This document shows, piece after piece, positions 1 through 12,232 of a stretch of 64,000 nt of DNA (its first letter is position 1; each line of letters opens with the position of its first letter). The translations under genes and the position numbers were made by a program. Under the pieces are notes generated by a model. That model was not told the DNA's origin. It did no database searches and saw only the letters and a list, made by a program, of their open reading frames with translations. Origin of the DNA: Melampsora larici-populina 98AG31 (lineage: Eukaryota; Basidiomycota; Pucciniomycetes; Pucciniales; Melampsoraceae); the NCBI RefSeq assembly GCF_000204055.1, contig NW_006768818.1, forward strand, positions 236,726-300,725. Direction: 5' to 3'.

Positions 1-97
1 CACAATACCACCACCTTGTTATCCTGTCACAGTGCAAGGAAAACCAATATCAGCCATAGTCGAGCTCATCTGGCCGAATCTGGCCATATCTGACCGC
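1..97 (+). repeat. Left terminal inverted repeat (97 bp visible)
   Basis: This is identical over 97 bases to the reverse complement of 7631-7727. Identity breaks at base 98. It contains the first CATCTG word at 67-72. Confidence 0.95.
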
Positions 98-452
98 AGA
101 TGGAATCTAAATGTTGTAGCCAGATTCATCTGCTACAGTCATGGCTGTCGCTGTAGCTGTAATTGTAGCAGAGGAATCTGGCGCCAACTCACAGATTCAT
201 CTGTTGTGAACTCCACTCATGACCTGTGTATCAACGTAACATCGCAATGCAGGGGCAAACTCATCTGGATACAAGCCCAGATGAGCCCTTGAATGAATAT
301 ATACATGTACATATATGTTATAATTAATGATTAAACGTAACATCACACGCAAGGGGCAAACTCATCTGTAGTCATCTGCACTCCTTCATACACATCTGTT
401 AAAAAGCCTACACCTTCAAATTCTCGAGGGGGTTCTCATCTGCCCTCATCTG
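61..452. repeat. Left subterminal CATCTG array
   Basis: Eleven CATCTG/CAGATG hexamers were read by eye, for example at 67, 97, 127, 198, 262, 278, 363, 373, 403, 437 and 447. Several sit in the longer word CTCATCTG. The same word recurs at the other end (7467, 7477, about 7531, 7559, 7655). Arrays of this kind at both ends are typical transposase-binding subterminal repeats. The binding role is inference. Confidence 0.7.
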
Positions 453-720
453 ACCTCCTCAAGACATAATTCTCACTTCCTCACCCACCGATTTTGCCCT
501 GAGACAAAATTCTCACTTCCTCACCCACCAATCTCGCCCAACCTCATCCGTGTTGTTAATAGATCACTTTCTTGCTATGTCATACTTCCCTGTTTGCATC
601 AATGAAAAATCTCAATCATTCTTCAAGTATTGCGGTAACAGTAAGTAACAAGTTGAAAATACATTATATCATGATAAAATCCTACGTAGCATATCCACTG
701 CCAGCATTAAATAGGTTCCC

Positions 721-990
721 TGGTCGGAACATGACCTAGGCTGGGAATATCATTGAGAGAAGAATGGAGCATCAAATCATCTCGCACTGCACATCTGAGC
801 CATAAAGCATACACTACATATGTGCAAACATCTGAGTAAATCCTTAGCTATCAGCTACATACAGGTCCGCTCAGTTATCTGCTCATCTAGATAAGGAAAT
901 CATGTGTAATACATGCTGTAACTTTGTTCAGATTGAGACACACATTTCAAAATATTGACTACATATATCACAATGGCTACTCAGGCAATA
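721..990 (+). repeat. Dispersed repeat, partner of 33520-33790
   Basis: This stretch and 33520-33790 share a colinear series of words: CTGAGCCATA, CACTACATATGTG, CTCAGT(T/C)ATCTG, GTAATACATGCTGTAAC and TTGACTACATA. The copies are diverged with small indels and lie in the same orientation. No coding potential is seen. The rest of 453-1480 holds nothing else I can support. Confidence 0.7.
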
Positions 991-1671
991 TTCATGGAAC
1001 TGTGTAACAGTAGCAGAATGGGAATCTGATCACTAGGACCCATATTCCCATCTGGGAACCTCTTTAATGCTGGCAGTGATCCCTCCACTTCAACTCCAAA
1101 GCATTATCGTCAGCAATTGTTGCTTGACAATAGCTGCGGGTGCGATGCAATAAGGACAGGAGGTGGGAGTCCCATCTAAATATCAGTCGTGCATGATCAA
1201 GGAATATGCCGTTGTACAAAGACTGCAAGACGTTGGTACAGTCATTCCAAGCTGTCTTTGTCATACGCGCATATGTATTACAGCTACTAACGAATTTGAT
1301 GGTAGATTTCCCTTAAAAGCATCATCGAGGGACCTTGTCCAAAAGGGTTAAATCTCGATTAAAACTTGTTTTTTCAAATCCGCTTTCCTTGGTACCGTGA
1401 GTGAGCTGTCACTTTCTCCTCTCTACATATCATGACGTGAACCTTCGATGGAAGCCTGATTTGACGTGCGCTGTTAGCACGATTGACGGACGGGAGTAGA
1501 CGAGTACAGTATTTTGTTCGTTTTCCCTTTCCCCCCCCTTTCCTTTTCCCCCCATTTCTTCTCATTCTCGTTTTCTCAAAACCTCACATCCTTCATTTGC
1601 GTCGTGGTAAGTTTCTTGTTCTCCCTTTTCAAAATGTAACACCTTTTCACTTGCTTTCCTGCCCTGTTACC

Positions 1672-2755
1672 ATGCAGATGCCTATCATCCACAGCCCCGA
1701 AGTCAAGATGGTGGTTGTCCGGATGGTGCTTCGAGGAATGCGGTTCCGCGAAATCGTCGATTCCCTCGGAATTCAACTCTCCCTCACCTCTGTCCGGCGT
1801 TGGTACGATCTGTACCTGACCACTCGAGCAATAGTGACCAATCCGATGGATCACATGGCCCGAGGTCCTCCTCCCTCTTTAGGACCAGCTGAACATCAGT
1901 TCATTATCGAGTCATTGGAAGTCGACCCAACCCTATATCTCGACGAGCTTCAGTCCAAAATCACCGACACGTTTCCAATCCGTGTCTCTACAAATACTTT
2001 GTCAAAGGAGCTGCGAAACCGAATGGCCTGGACCAGGAAGAAGGCCCGTACAGTTCATCCCAACCAATCAATGGCGGCACGAGGAGCGTACATACAATCA
2101 ATTCAAGACATCGACCCTAGATGCTTAGTTTTCACCGGTACGCTTTTTCTTTTCCTTCATTTGATTTTATTTTTATTTTTAATTTTATGAATGTATATCT
2201 AATCATTCATTTCCTCAGATGAAAGTGCGATCACGCAGCGTCGATTGCATCGAGAATACGCGCGTGCACCCATGGGCCAAAGGACGACTCGCCTTCAGAG
2301 GCCCACCACCGCTACTCGCTGGTCTGTATTACCCGCCATCTCCTTAGATGGAGTGATCGCATGCAAGATCCAGGCGGGTGGTTACTCGCGGATTGACTTT
2401 GAGGAATACCTTGAACACGATCTTGTGAGTCATCTCTTTCTTTTGGGAAAAAAAATTAGCCCGGAACAGTGTGTTGGTGATGGATAACGCACCTATCCAT
2501 CACAACGGTCGGGTTGCCGAGCTTTGTGAGGCTCGCGGGGTTCAACTGGTTTATCTTCCACCGTACAGCCCGGATCTCAACCCAATAGAGAAAGCTTTCT
2601 CTATCTTGAAAGCCCGATTAAGAAGATCTCAACTTCTCCAACATGCTTTGAATAAAAACGAAGAGATGGCGGTTATTTTCCAAGCTTGTATGAATGTTAT
2701 CACTGACTCTCTCGCGGAGAAGCTGAGATGGCGGTTATTTTCCAAGCTTGTATGA
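1672..2755 (+). CDS. IS630/Tc1-mariner-type DDE transposase (DDE_3-like)
   Basis: Catalyses cut-and-paste transposition, presumably of the surrounding TIR element. Exon 1 (1672-2137) encodes an N-terminal helix-turn-helix region. A GTACGC...CAG intron leads to exon 2 (2219-2424), which creates the first catalytic block FTDESAI across the junction. The last exon holds VLVMDNAPIHHNG and SPDLNPIEKAFS, which supply the second Asp and the final Glu of the DDE triad, with the typical YLPPYSPDLNPIE signature. The second intron (donor GTGAGT at 2425) has no acceptor that keeps phase perfectly: the AG before 2470 is one base out. Either a non-canonical junction or a one-base indel is present. A 62-bp tandem duplication then shifts the C-terminus and ends it early. 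The catalytic core is readable, but activity is doubtful. Confidence 0.85.
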
Positions 2756-2786
2756 ATGTTATCACTGACTCTCTCGCGGAGAAGCT
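2663..2786 (+). repeat. 62-bp tandem duplication in the transposase 3' end
   Basis: 2663-2724 is repeated exactly at 2725-2786. Because 62 is not a multiple of three, the second copy is read in another frame and stops at 2755. Without it the frame would run into a different tail ending near 2810. Confidence 0.95.
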
Positions 2787-2810
2787 TTTCCAAGGTTGTG
2801 GTTATATGTA

Positions 2811-3880
2811 ACTCAATTTCTTAAGCCATCTCATGCTGAGTAACTATTTTCATATTGTGGTCAGGTTTTAAATGTGACGGTTGTATTTTTTTTGGTGTTT
2901 GATGGAATCATATGGATCAGAAGGTCTACGTTTATTTGTGAAGGGGAAAGAAGATGGGGTCCTATTTTGTTTTATTTGTTTTGTTCTTTTTAACTGAATA
3001 GCAATGTGACACTTCTTAGTAGCCTTGCTTTCGATTTCAACATTTTGTGAGTCTATTTGTTCAAGATCCTCCTCAAAACGGAGGATTTGTAAGTGTTGAG
3101 TGGGGAAAAAAATTGTTTACTTGATCAAAACTTTGATCAAGTCCAGTTTTGAAATGAACTCAATTGAGATTTGATTGATCATTATCGGCAAGGAGAATAA
3201 TGAGGGTTTTGATTGATATGAAGAAACTTTTATTAATGGATCAATGTTAAAAAATGATAATGATCAATGATCATTATCTAGGAAGAAGATAATGATCACA
3301 TTTTTTCACTTGGAGCTCAGATCGAACTTCATGTGAAAGTCTTTTGATTTGAATGATATTGAAAATTGAATGATCATTATCGGCAAGGAGAATAATGATC
3401 ACTTTTGGGTTCACTTTTGGCTCAATGGAAGTTTGAACTTCAATCATCTAACAGCACACAAACAATCAATTTTTTCATCAAGGGATAACTTTTTGAGGAT
3501 AACATTTTTTTTCTGAGAAACAATCTTTGGGAGATAACCAAATAAGAAGAATTTTTGTGGACAACAATTTTTTGGAGTAAGTTTTTTTTTTTCGCAACCA
3601 CAAACAAGATAACAAGATATCACTTTTTTGGGAATTTTTTGTTGAATTATTTGGGGGAGATAACAGAGACAGGATATCAAGATAACCACTTAACAATTTG
3701 AAAAAAATTTTGAGTGGGTTTTTTTTTGTCGAGATAGCAAAAACCCTTCACAAAAGAAACAATAACAAAATAAACTCATCGAGATTTCTTCATAAGGGTC
3801 TTGAGAAGATGTATGAGTCATATATTCCAGATCAGAAGCTAACACGATTGAAACAACTCAAGGTAAAGCCGATTACCAGT
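2811..3880. other. Non-coding interior of the TIR element
   Basis: AT-rich stretch between the transposase and the passenger gene. A segment with the words TGATCATTATC and GGCAAGGAGAATAATGA is repeated around 3172-3210, 3262-3300 and 3367-3400. No gene is supported. Confidence 0.5.
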
Positions 3881-6059
3881 CAATCAAACAACTGGAACAA
3901 AAGAAAGAAACAAACGTCAGTAATCATTACAAGAATCATTCTGATGGAATGAGAACACCACTTACTTTTACTTGGCTTTTTTCCCTTTTGCTGTCGCATG
4001 TAACGACTTTGGGCAGCAGCGAGTAGACGGCCAGCCACTTCACGTTTGACACCTTTAAACACCAAGGTCCCTTCAGTCATTTGAAGGGAAGGAATAAGAT
4101 CAGACCAAGCCTGAACCCCGGCTTTGGCCAAGGCCATGCGGGTACCTATATCTTCAGGTACAACACCATTCAGGTAAAGGAAATTCTCAAGGGCTGCTTC
4201 GTGAGAAGCCATTACCTCTTCACTACCTATACCGTCAGACACTTCTGAAGAGTCGTCGGAATCATCTAACACAATCGTATTCCCAACACATTGACCAGTA
4301 ACTAAAGCAAAAGGTATTAGATAAGGAATGGTTAGCTAGAGTCAAACATGGATCACCGACAAAGGGGAACAAACCATATTGATTTTTGGGCAGGTTTGGC
4401 TTGCCTGGCAAGATAGGCAAGAAAAAGTCGCGCTTTTCAGGGTCAGGGGTTAGCTCGGTTTCCCACTTGGGGCGATTAAATTTGATATGATCTACTTTGG
4501 AAGTTCATAAAAGGCAGTGATCGAAAAGGTTAGTTAGATTGAGCCCGGGTTAGATATGAAAAAACAACTTACTGTTCTCCTTGTTCGAGAGTCTGGCCGC
4601 TTTGCGTTCAGGTTCTGAATCAGGCACGATTTTGTCATCCGAGGAGATGACCAAGCATTTGCTCAAGCCAGCGGCGGGAGTTGGACTGGTTCTTTCATTG
4701 GTATCCTTGCCGAAGAAAGATCGAGTGGATCCCGCCGCCCTACGACCACCTAGGCGTAATTGGACTCGGTCTCGGACCGACATGGAACGATGAAAAACTC
4801 GAGTTTTGGCCATCTCGGCGCGATACTCTTTAGTATCGGGCGCAATATGAAATGAGGCCAATTTGGCCTCCTAATGCGAACCATAAAGCATCAGTAACTA
4901 TCAGGCAGTCAGTGTTAAAGTGGAAAGTAATAAAATGAGTGGCTTACAATTGCTTTGGCCCACTCGTATGCGCATCGAAGAGTAAATCGGTATTGGAAAC
5001 TGGGATCCCAGGGCGCTACCAGAACTACCCCATCGCCTCCGTGCGATTGTTCGGCGTGCTGATGGTACAGCTTGGCCGTGGTCTCATGCAACTGGACAAC
5101 GGCTTCGGATGCCTGTGACGACGGATTGTGAGAATCAAGATTCATAGCAAAGAAAAAGAAAACAAAAAAAGGACTTACAGCTAAACGAGCGTTGAGAATC
5201 TCCAAATCTTGAGAGCCCGGTGCCAATCCAGGTCCAGCAGCAGTAGCAATAGCTCTTTTTGCTGCGGTAACCTGTCACACATCAATGCAACAAAATTAAA
5301 GACATGCAATAAATAAGATAAAAGATAAAAGACAACAAAATAAAGAAAAAGAAGAGAAAAACACATACTTTGGCGTTCTTTTGAGCTTTTAAAAACTTGT
5401 CCTCGTGAAGCATCATGATGGAACCCTTTTTCTTTTTCGATTTTTCAAGCAATTCAACATACTCAAACCATCCTTTGTGTCCATCAAGAACAACCTTGGT
5501 GCGACCGACTACACCTTTCCAGATAATTGAAGGAGAAAGATCGCTCGTCAAGAGCAGGTGCTCCATAAGGGGGGCATGCACGTCACAGATCCTAGCACAT
5601 AACTTCTTCATGTCATTCAAAGACTTGCCATATAGGCAAGTCTTGAACTCAATGGGCTCTCCGTTGTTGAAAGTCTTGGAATCAACAAGAGCAGCCTTGG
5701 CGATTCCAGAGGCCCGACGTCCATTGGGGACCTTCGCAGGGACGTCCACAGCTGGAGTCGCATTTGGAGCATGTAGCTTGAAGATAACAGCAATGGTTAC
5801 CTCATGCTTTCAATCAAATCCGATGCGGGCATCGGAGCCCTCACGGAACAAGGGGCCTTTGACAAAGGTAGCAGGGGCGTCCGGTCCTTCATAGATCTGA
5901 GATGGTTGCTCAAACACTGAAGAACAAAATAGAATAGTCATTTTCTGATACATGCATAATTTCAGAGAGGTAAATAATTGACTTACACGCGTTGACATGT
6001 CCTGATAAGGGCTGGCTCGAGGGCTGACAGGCGTTAGATGAGGGGGTTGGGGCAGACAT
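3881..6059 (-). CDS. Multi-exon SAM-domain-like passenger protein, one in-frame TGA
   Basis: Start ATG at 6059-6057. Consecutive exons join in frame through short GTAAGT/GTATGT introns: 6059-5987; about 5918-5371; about 5278-5181; about 5115-4949; about 4869-4572; about 4502-4376; about 4309-3966; and a tiny last exon ending at 3881. The last large exon reads LENFLYLNGVVPEDIGTRMA... followed by AWSDLIPSLQMTEGTLVFKG and RLLAAAQ. That pattern resembles the fungal SAM-like (sterile alpha motif) protein-interaction fold. A single TGA at 5812-5810 lies between GFD and KHEV, with open frame on both sides, so this copy is probably a recently broken allele. Ser/Lys-rich linkers separate the blocks. 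I do not recognise a named family; a role as transposon accessory protein is inferred only from its location. Confidence 0.65.
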
Positions 6060-7630
6060 TTCTGGGTCAAACATAAAAAAACAGAAGGTCAGTGGAGTTT
6101 GAGCTTGACAACAATTAGATCAAATGAGAATACGAAAAGAACTGACTATTTTTTGGCTGGAAAGGATTTTAGACTGATCAGGAAGAAAAACATAGGGGAA
6201 TAAACATGTCAGACACGAGTTCAGACTAATCAAGAGGAGAGAAAGTGAGAGGCTGACTAGACTAAATGTAAAGATTTGGTGAGGAGTTGGGAGTTTGGAA
6301 GCAGATTGAATATATCTTAGAATGACCGTTGTGCAAAGTGGCTTGATTTGAAAACGAGACTGAGAGCAAGGGGTCCTTTTATAGTTTTACAAACTGGTGT
6401 AGAGATCTCTAGCAATCCCCATATAAAGGCTTAAAACCTGTCGTGGTTGATTTGATGAATTGGTTCCGACCGAGTTGAGAGCAAGTGTTTGAAATGAAAA
6501 CGGTTGAAAATCGAAGTGGCAGAATCGAGGGTTAGAAGTTTCGAAGGTTAGATGGAAGCCGACTGAACAACTTGAAAGAAAAAGCAACGATTTGAGTTTG
6601 ATTGAGTTTGGAAAGGAAATGTAATGAGCTTCATTGATTTTGAATAACGCAATGATTTGGTGGCTTGGATGGAATCGATGGTAGAATTTTCTTGCTTGGC
6701 TATGATGGAATCAATGGTATATTCGATTTGTTTGGTTATGGTGGAATTGAGGGTATAAAATTGTGCTCTCGAAATTGACGTGTAGGTTGATGTGATTGGA
6801 ATCGTTGGTTGGAATTGGTGGTATTGCTTTCAAAGTCAACCATAAATTGACGAAGATTGAGCAGTTAGCTAGACCTCGAGGTCTGATAGGTATGAATAAA
6901 CTGAACTCATACCTTTTGCGATGATATCAAAACGTTCCTTGTGTGATACGAGATAAATAAGGTATTTAGCCGTATTTACCCAAACAAACCTTCAAATCAT
7001 GCTGAGACCGACTGGAGGTGACGCTTGATATTGTTTTTGTGTGAACGTCGGATGTAGCACCGGTTGCTGACTGGAGGTGGAGGCAGGTGGAGGTTGAACT
7101 GGAGTTGAAAGAGGGAGGTGATTGAATCAAGGTAGGAGAATCGTGTGGAAGGAAATTGGGTTGACATTCAGTCCGACCCTGAAGTGGTTAGGTAAGGATC
7201 GGGGCCTGTCATCCCATGGCGTGCCGGAACCGGTTTCTTTTTAGAAACCGTCAGTCATGAGCCAAGACAGAGATTGTAAGACAAGGTTAGACATAATCAA
7301 TTACAAGGTGTCAAGTCGAGATACTTATAATTTCGAGTTTTGGACATGAGGGTAAAATCCGTGTGCAACACAATGAGGGGAAAAACTGCCATGAATTTCG
7401 TTAGTAGCTGTAAGTCTATGGAGCCATTGTGTGTACAACGAGTAAGAGTACTTGCAAAAAGGAGCGCAGATGAGCGCAGATGGGTTTACCCTTGAGTGTA
7501 GTTATGTTGAGAATTTGGAGTGAAAAGGTATCATCTGAGATGAGGGTATTGTTTACAACAGATGAATCTGTGTCCTGCTGCCAGATTTATCTGCTGTAGT
7601 CACAGCAGACTAAGCACATGATTCTTATCC
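6060..7630. other. Non-coding right arm of the TIR element
   Basis: Probable 5' region of the minus-strand passenger gene followed by subterminal sequence. It is rich in TTGGAATGG/TGGAATTG words around 6660-6840 and has CAGATG words after 7460. No open reading frame looks real. Confidence 0.5.
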
Positions 7631-7727
7631 GCGGTCAGATATGGCCAGATTCGGCCAGATGAGCTCGACTATGGCTGATATTGGTTTTCCTTGCACTGTG
7701 ACAGGATAACAAGGTGGTGGTATTGTG
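7631..7727 (-). repeat. Right terminal inverted repeat
   Basis: Perfect inverted partner of 1-97. The sequence just outside (TAGGGACTTTG) may still belong to the element, because the left copy is cut off by the window. Confidence 0.95.
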
Positions 7728-9764
7728 TAGGGACTTTGATGGTCTTTATGGCATTGATCTTGGTGTTCAGGACATGCCTAATCACTCATGAAGTGAGGGT
7801 TCAACAGTTGTACTTTTGAAAAACTTGATGAGTTGATTCAAAAAAATTTCTCAGATGACTCTGTCGAGTCTGGTCTCATCTGCCAGTGGGTTTTCGGCCA
7901 CAAGCCGATGATAAGGTACTACATTATCTTCGGGTCGAGGCCGAACTTTCTGTGTGCCACAGGTGAGTTAATTGTTTCATGTGTGTGTTAGACAGAAGAA
8001 ACATAATCTAAAAAACAAACAATAGCAATAATCATAATCCAGGCCAGGGTTGGACTAACAAAAGACCCCAACCAGGCCAGGTATGCAAAAAGGGCTACCT
8101 TGTTAAAAACTAAGGAAGTAAAAACCTGACCAGACCTGGCTCAAAAAATAAGGGTCCATATGACATCATAACTTCTTAAGCAATTAAGTATACTAGCATA
8201 TGAGCGGCGGGCGCCGCTATTTAGATGTCAAGTTTAGTGATAGCTTCCTCTGATTGTGATATCCCTTAAAGTGATTGCACAAACAGCTTGCATATGGATA
8301 TATTTGTGGTTTATGTAATCATGTTTAAGTCAACAAAAACCCATGAGTACTTGATCCAATTATTCAAGTTTTCAAAAATAGAAAACATTTTTGATTATAA
8401 TTTGTTTGAGATGAAGTCAACATCAATCCTTACTTTCTCCATGCAGGTGATTTGAGTTGTACATGATATTTGAACCTTATTGATCACTTTTCAATGGAAT
8501 GCTTGGTAGATGAACCTCACTTGTACCTTTCAAAAATTGGTTCTGCAAAAATAAGACTTATCCAATGAAGTCATCAAGAAATACAATTCCTCATGCAATT
8601 TTCAGATCACTTGAAACTAAATGTACCACCAAACCTGAAGCTTTTTATTTTCTCACTTTTTTGATTCACAAACCTATCCAGTTTTAATCACTTGAATCTG
8701 GTTGGAAATCATCTAAAATTCTTTCAGAACTCTTGCAGTATAAATATAACTTGTTGGACTGCATGAACCACCACAGATCATTGAAGGGCTTGAAGAGGAT
8801 TATTTCAAGATACAACTATCAACTTATAATCAATGTGTCCTGTCTGATCATACAATAACAATGAGTGCATTCCAAATCTCTTTGAGAAAACATTTTTTGA
8901 TGAAAACACGAGTCAAATAGTGATAAAGGAGAAATTACATGGAAGAAAGTTGAAGTTACATCTTCGTTTGATTAGTTCATGTTTTTCTTTGTTTGTATAC
9001 ATTTGGTGTAAGGCCATGCAAGTTGTTAGATTAGATTGTTAAATAGCTGGAATATTGTAGTCCTTGTTTAAAACTTCAAAGGTTGATGTAGTTGTTTTCC
9101 TTATCCTTATTGCTCTGGGTTTCTGGTGTTTCTTATTATTGGTACATTCTTGCTTTGCCTTCTTGATTTCAAGCTTTGTATCTTTCATGGTATGATGCAG
9201 AGCTTTCTGTTAGATGTTGATTAGACATTGGAGTGTAGACTTGTACCAGACAAATAGCATGCTCAAGGCCAAAGCCTTTCAGAAGAAGAGATGACCAGTA
9301 ACATAAAAAAGTCAGCAATTAAGTTTACAAATCCTGATTCTCAAATCACTCAATCACTAAGCATCCAATTGTTTGGTAGTTCATTGTACTGGACATTGTA
9401 ATACTCTGTACTCAAGAAACAAATGCAGGAGTTGTGGTTTTCAATCAGTCAAAGATATTTGAGCTGAACAGTGTTGATTAAGAGCAACTTACCATAGTCA
9501 GCACTCCTTATAAAACCACTGTATACGCTCAAAAGCAGAAGCACCATCATTAGTATTGACTTTATGCGCAATGTCAGGTTGCATACTACCACTTCACTGG
9601 AATCAAAGAAATGATTAAGAGTCCTTTTGGGTATGAGATCATTACCTGTGACCCAATACTGATAGTAATGTTCTGAAGCCGAGGTCTCTCTCTCTCTCTG
9701 AGCAATCTTGAGAATAAATCAATGGTATGTATGATTGGATAGATAACTTGATCAATGTTGTGAA
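7728..9764. other. Gene-free AT-rich stretch
   Basis: No supported gene. A short inverted pair rich in AGGCCAGG/CCTGGC words lies at about 8040-8140. The rest shows only short ORFs with no recognisable motif. Confidence 0.4.
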
Positions 9765-11830
9765 TCATGCAGGTTGAGATTGTGTTGAACAATATGGTCG
9801 ATTTCTATCAAAAAAATTCCCAGCTTGCTCAATCTGTCTATAATTTGCAAGATTTATTAAATGAAAGTTGTCAGTATTCAAATAAGATTGCGTTGAAAGT
9901 TGAACAGCAGTTTGAAAGCTATCCAACACCATATCCCACATCTTTGGAGTCTGTGTCGCCAAAGTGAACTTACAAGCTCATTCATCTCTTGTTACAAGGT
10001 TTTCTCCATCAAGTTTGTTGCCTTTTTCATCTCATCTACCTTGCACTGATTAGAAATTGTGGTCAAATCCTCTTGAAGTTGAGATGTTGCATCAGAATAT
10101 TTCCGATCTGTGCCCTTCAATACCAAAGTTATAGCAATTTACTGTACTGGTGATCAGTCCAAAATCCGCTCTCAAGAGAAAGGCCATAAAACTATTCACA
10201 CAACTCACATTGTGCAGCAGACTCAAGTTCTTTGATATCCTTATCATTATGCTCTTTCACGACTTCCCCAAAATCTTGGCAACTGTTGATATGATCTCTT
10301 TTCAAAGAATTGAGTAGATCTGATTCAAATTTCTTGATGATCGATTTTGTCAAGTTTTTTGTCTGTGCCCAGAAGATTGGTCCCAAAGCTGTATTTGTTT
10401 TTTCCACAAGCTCTGTCCGTTTTTGCTGATAGACGCTCGATGATAAGATGAAGCGGCCAAATCAAAAAGAAGCTATGCACTTGTGAATTAGTCTTGACTG
10501 TATTGAAGATCTGTGCAGGAACACTTACCTAACGATTTAGAATGTGCATGCTCGATCTTACTGCCCACTTCAGCCAAAAAGGAACTGAATTTCATTTCTG
10601 ATATCATAGGAGTCAGTAAGTCTGAGAATTTGAACGATATAACAGCGATCTCATCACATCTGAACTGAGCTAAAAGCTCTTGTTGTGTGGGAAGGGCAAG
10701 ATCTTTATCGGATTGCCTCTGAAGGTCTTTGAACCCCTTGTTGAAGTTGTCAGGCTGAAGGATCTTGTGGGCCAGGGTGGTGAACATAAGATCAAAGTAA
10801 CCTATAATCCGGGAGTTTTTGGTACCTTCTGGCTGAGAATCGAGCAAAAAGATGTGTACAAGGTGGATGAGTCCGAATGCTCGATCCGAAGAGCTCTGGG
10901 ACCAGTACATCTGCCAATCCGTCCCAGATTCGATTCAAATCGCCTGTGATTGTTTTCTCCAGGTATGAGAGAGGTGTGACCCCAAAGGGGTCACGGATGA
11001 CAAAGATTAGATTGGTTTTGTCGTGATCAGAGCTGAGATGCCAGGCATAAAATCAATCGCGTAAGCTATATGTGTAGGTTTTTGAAAAGAAGAATATTAA
11101 CTTAGAAGGGGGATTTTGCTTTTGTTTTGCTTTGTTTGCTTGGAACAATGCTAGGTCGACCTCAAAGACTGTCTTGAGTAACCTCATGTTAGCGCCTTGG
11201 TAAATCCCTACTTCATGCTCTCATAAATTGACGATGATGACTTAAAAGGAAGCCAAAGAAAACAATGCCGCCTTTTGCTCAAAGTACTGATCATAACAAG
11301 CTTTGTTCAATATCTCGGTTCTGATGAGACTCCGAATAACCAAAATCTAGGCAAGGTCATTGCTTTTGTGGTTCTCCCCCCTCTCTTATCCATCAGCATC
11401 TTCTACATCCATGAACAAGACATGATCATCTCCTCGCCTTTACACATTCAGAAACCTTAAAGAATCACGGCAAAGATACGATCGAGCAGAATGCAGGTTG
11501 ATGAGCATCGCATTGGATCGATCGAAGGTACAGGTCTATGGCAAACCTTTGGTGGTTTGACGCCAACCAGCCTCATCCATGACCTCGAATGTAGTACCAA
11601 ACACATGGTTCAAAAGGTTACCTTTCCAGTCAAGAAATATCAGATCTCATTTTCAAAATGAGATGGGTTAATAAGAAGGGTATATGAGGAAGACTCACTC
11701 TTTCCACTCGATTTTGATCCGAATACTGCGGCTAAGTCGTAGTTGAAACCCTTTTTGAGTAAACCCCAATTTTTGATCGAGCTCGACAAGTCAGTCCTAA
11801 TGATCAAGAAATGTGGCAAATCAGATCATG
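9765..11830 (-). pseudogene. SEY1: Decayed SEY1/RHD3 (atlastin-like) ER-fusion GTPase
   Basis: Sey1 is a dynamin-like GTPase anchored in the endoplasmic reticulum that fuses ER tubules. Reading the minus strand from 11830: [20 protein letters not shown] leads to [11 protein letters not shown] (the P-loop, about 11740-11700), then an intron. Next come LNHVFGTTFEVMDEAGWRQT with TKG, a broken switch block MDVEDADG* (family form DxxGxDGRER), and FEQKAALFSLASF*VIIVNL followed by [10 protein letters not shown] and [14 protein letters not shown]. Then DHDKTNLIFVIRDPFGVTPL (the RD motif), ITGDLNRIWDGLA, and after a frameshift YFDLMFTTLAHKILQPDNF and QELLAQFRCDEIA. At least three internal stops and one frameshift show that it is dead. 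The two C-terminal membrane helices are not found. Splice sites with GT-AG ends are still visible around 10480 and 10400, so it derives from a genomic copy and not from a spliced cDNA. Confidence 0.85.
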
Positions 11831-12232
11831 TCAACCATAGAATATAGGAAGATGAGATCCAATATTCAAATGCCAACGTGAATGTTTGTTCTTCACCAAT
11901 TACTTGTAGGTGTTCTGTCATATGGTTTTGTATTCCATTTTGAGCCATTTTGCAAGAGGAAGATCGGTGAATATGAATCCTGGGTAATGGATTTTTTGAG
12001 AGTTTGCCGAGTTTCCAATGAGATCTGTGCCTTGTGTATCATGTAGACAGAGGTGAGTCTTGACGTGGTGATGGTGGTATTAAAGTCAGAGATCCGGATA
12101 TTCTGGTTTACCCTGGGTGACTGCTTTAGAGGAGTGTGATTTCAAGACAGAGCTTGTCGGACCAATTACGCGTTGATATACACGCTTGTGTATGAAGTCC
12201 TTGCCCTCACGGATTGATGGATCCGGCAATGT

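Larger units (their letters stand above)
1..7727. mobile_element. Two-gene TIR DNA transposon, left tip cut by the window edge
   Basis: Positions 1-97 are repeated as a perfect inverted copy at 7631-7727, so the two ends pair directly. The right copy runs on into TAGGGACTTTG. The true termini therefore probably lie a few bases outside position 1 and just beyond 7727, and the target duplication cannot be read. Inside are a DDE transposase on the plus strand (1672-2755) and a multi-exon SAM-like gene on the minus strand (6059-3881). Both ends are studded with CATCTG/CAGATG words. The internal genes together with long TIRs support one transposon carrying a passenger gene. A nested-insertion origin of either gene is not excluded, although I see no separate TIRs around them. 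Confidence 0.85.
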
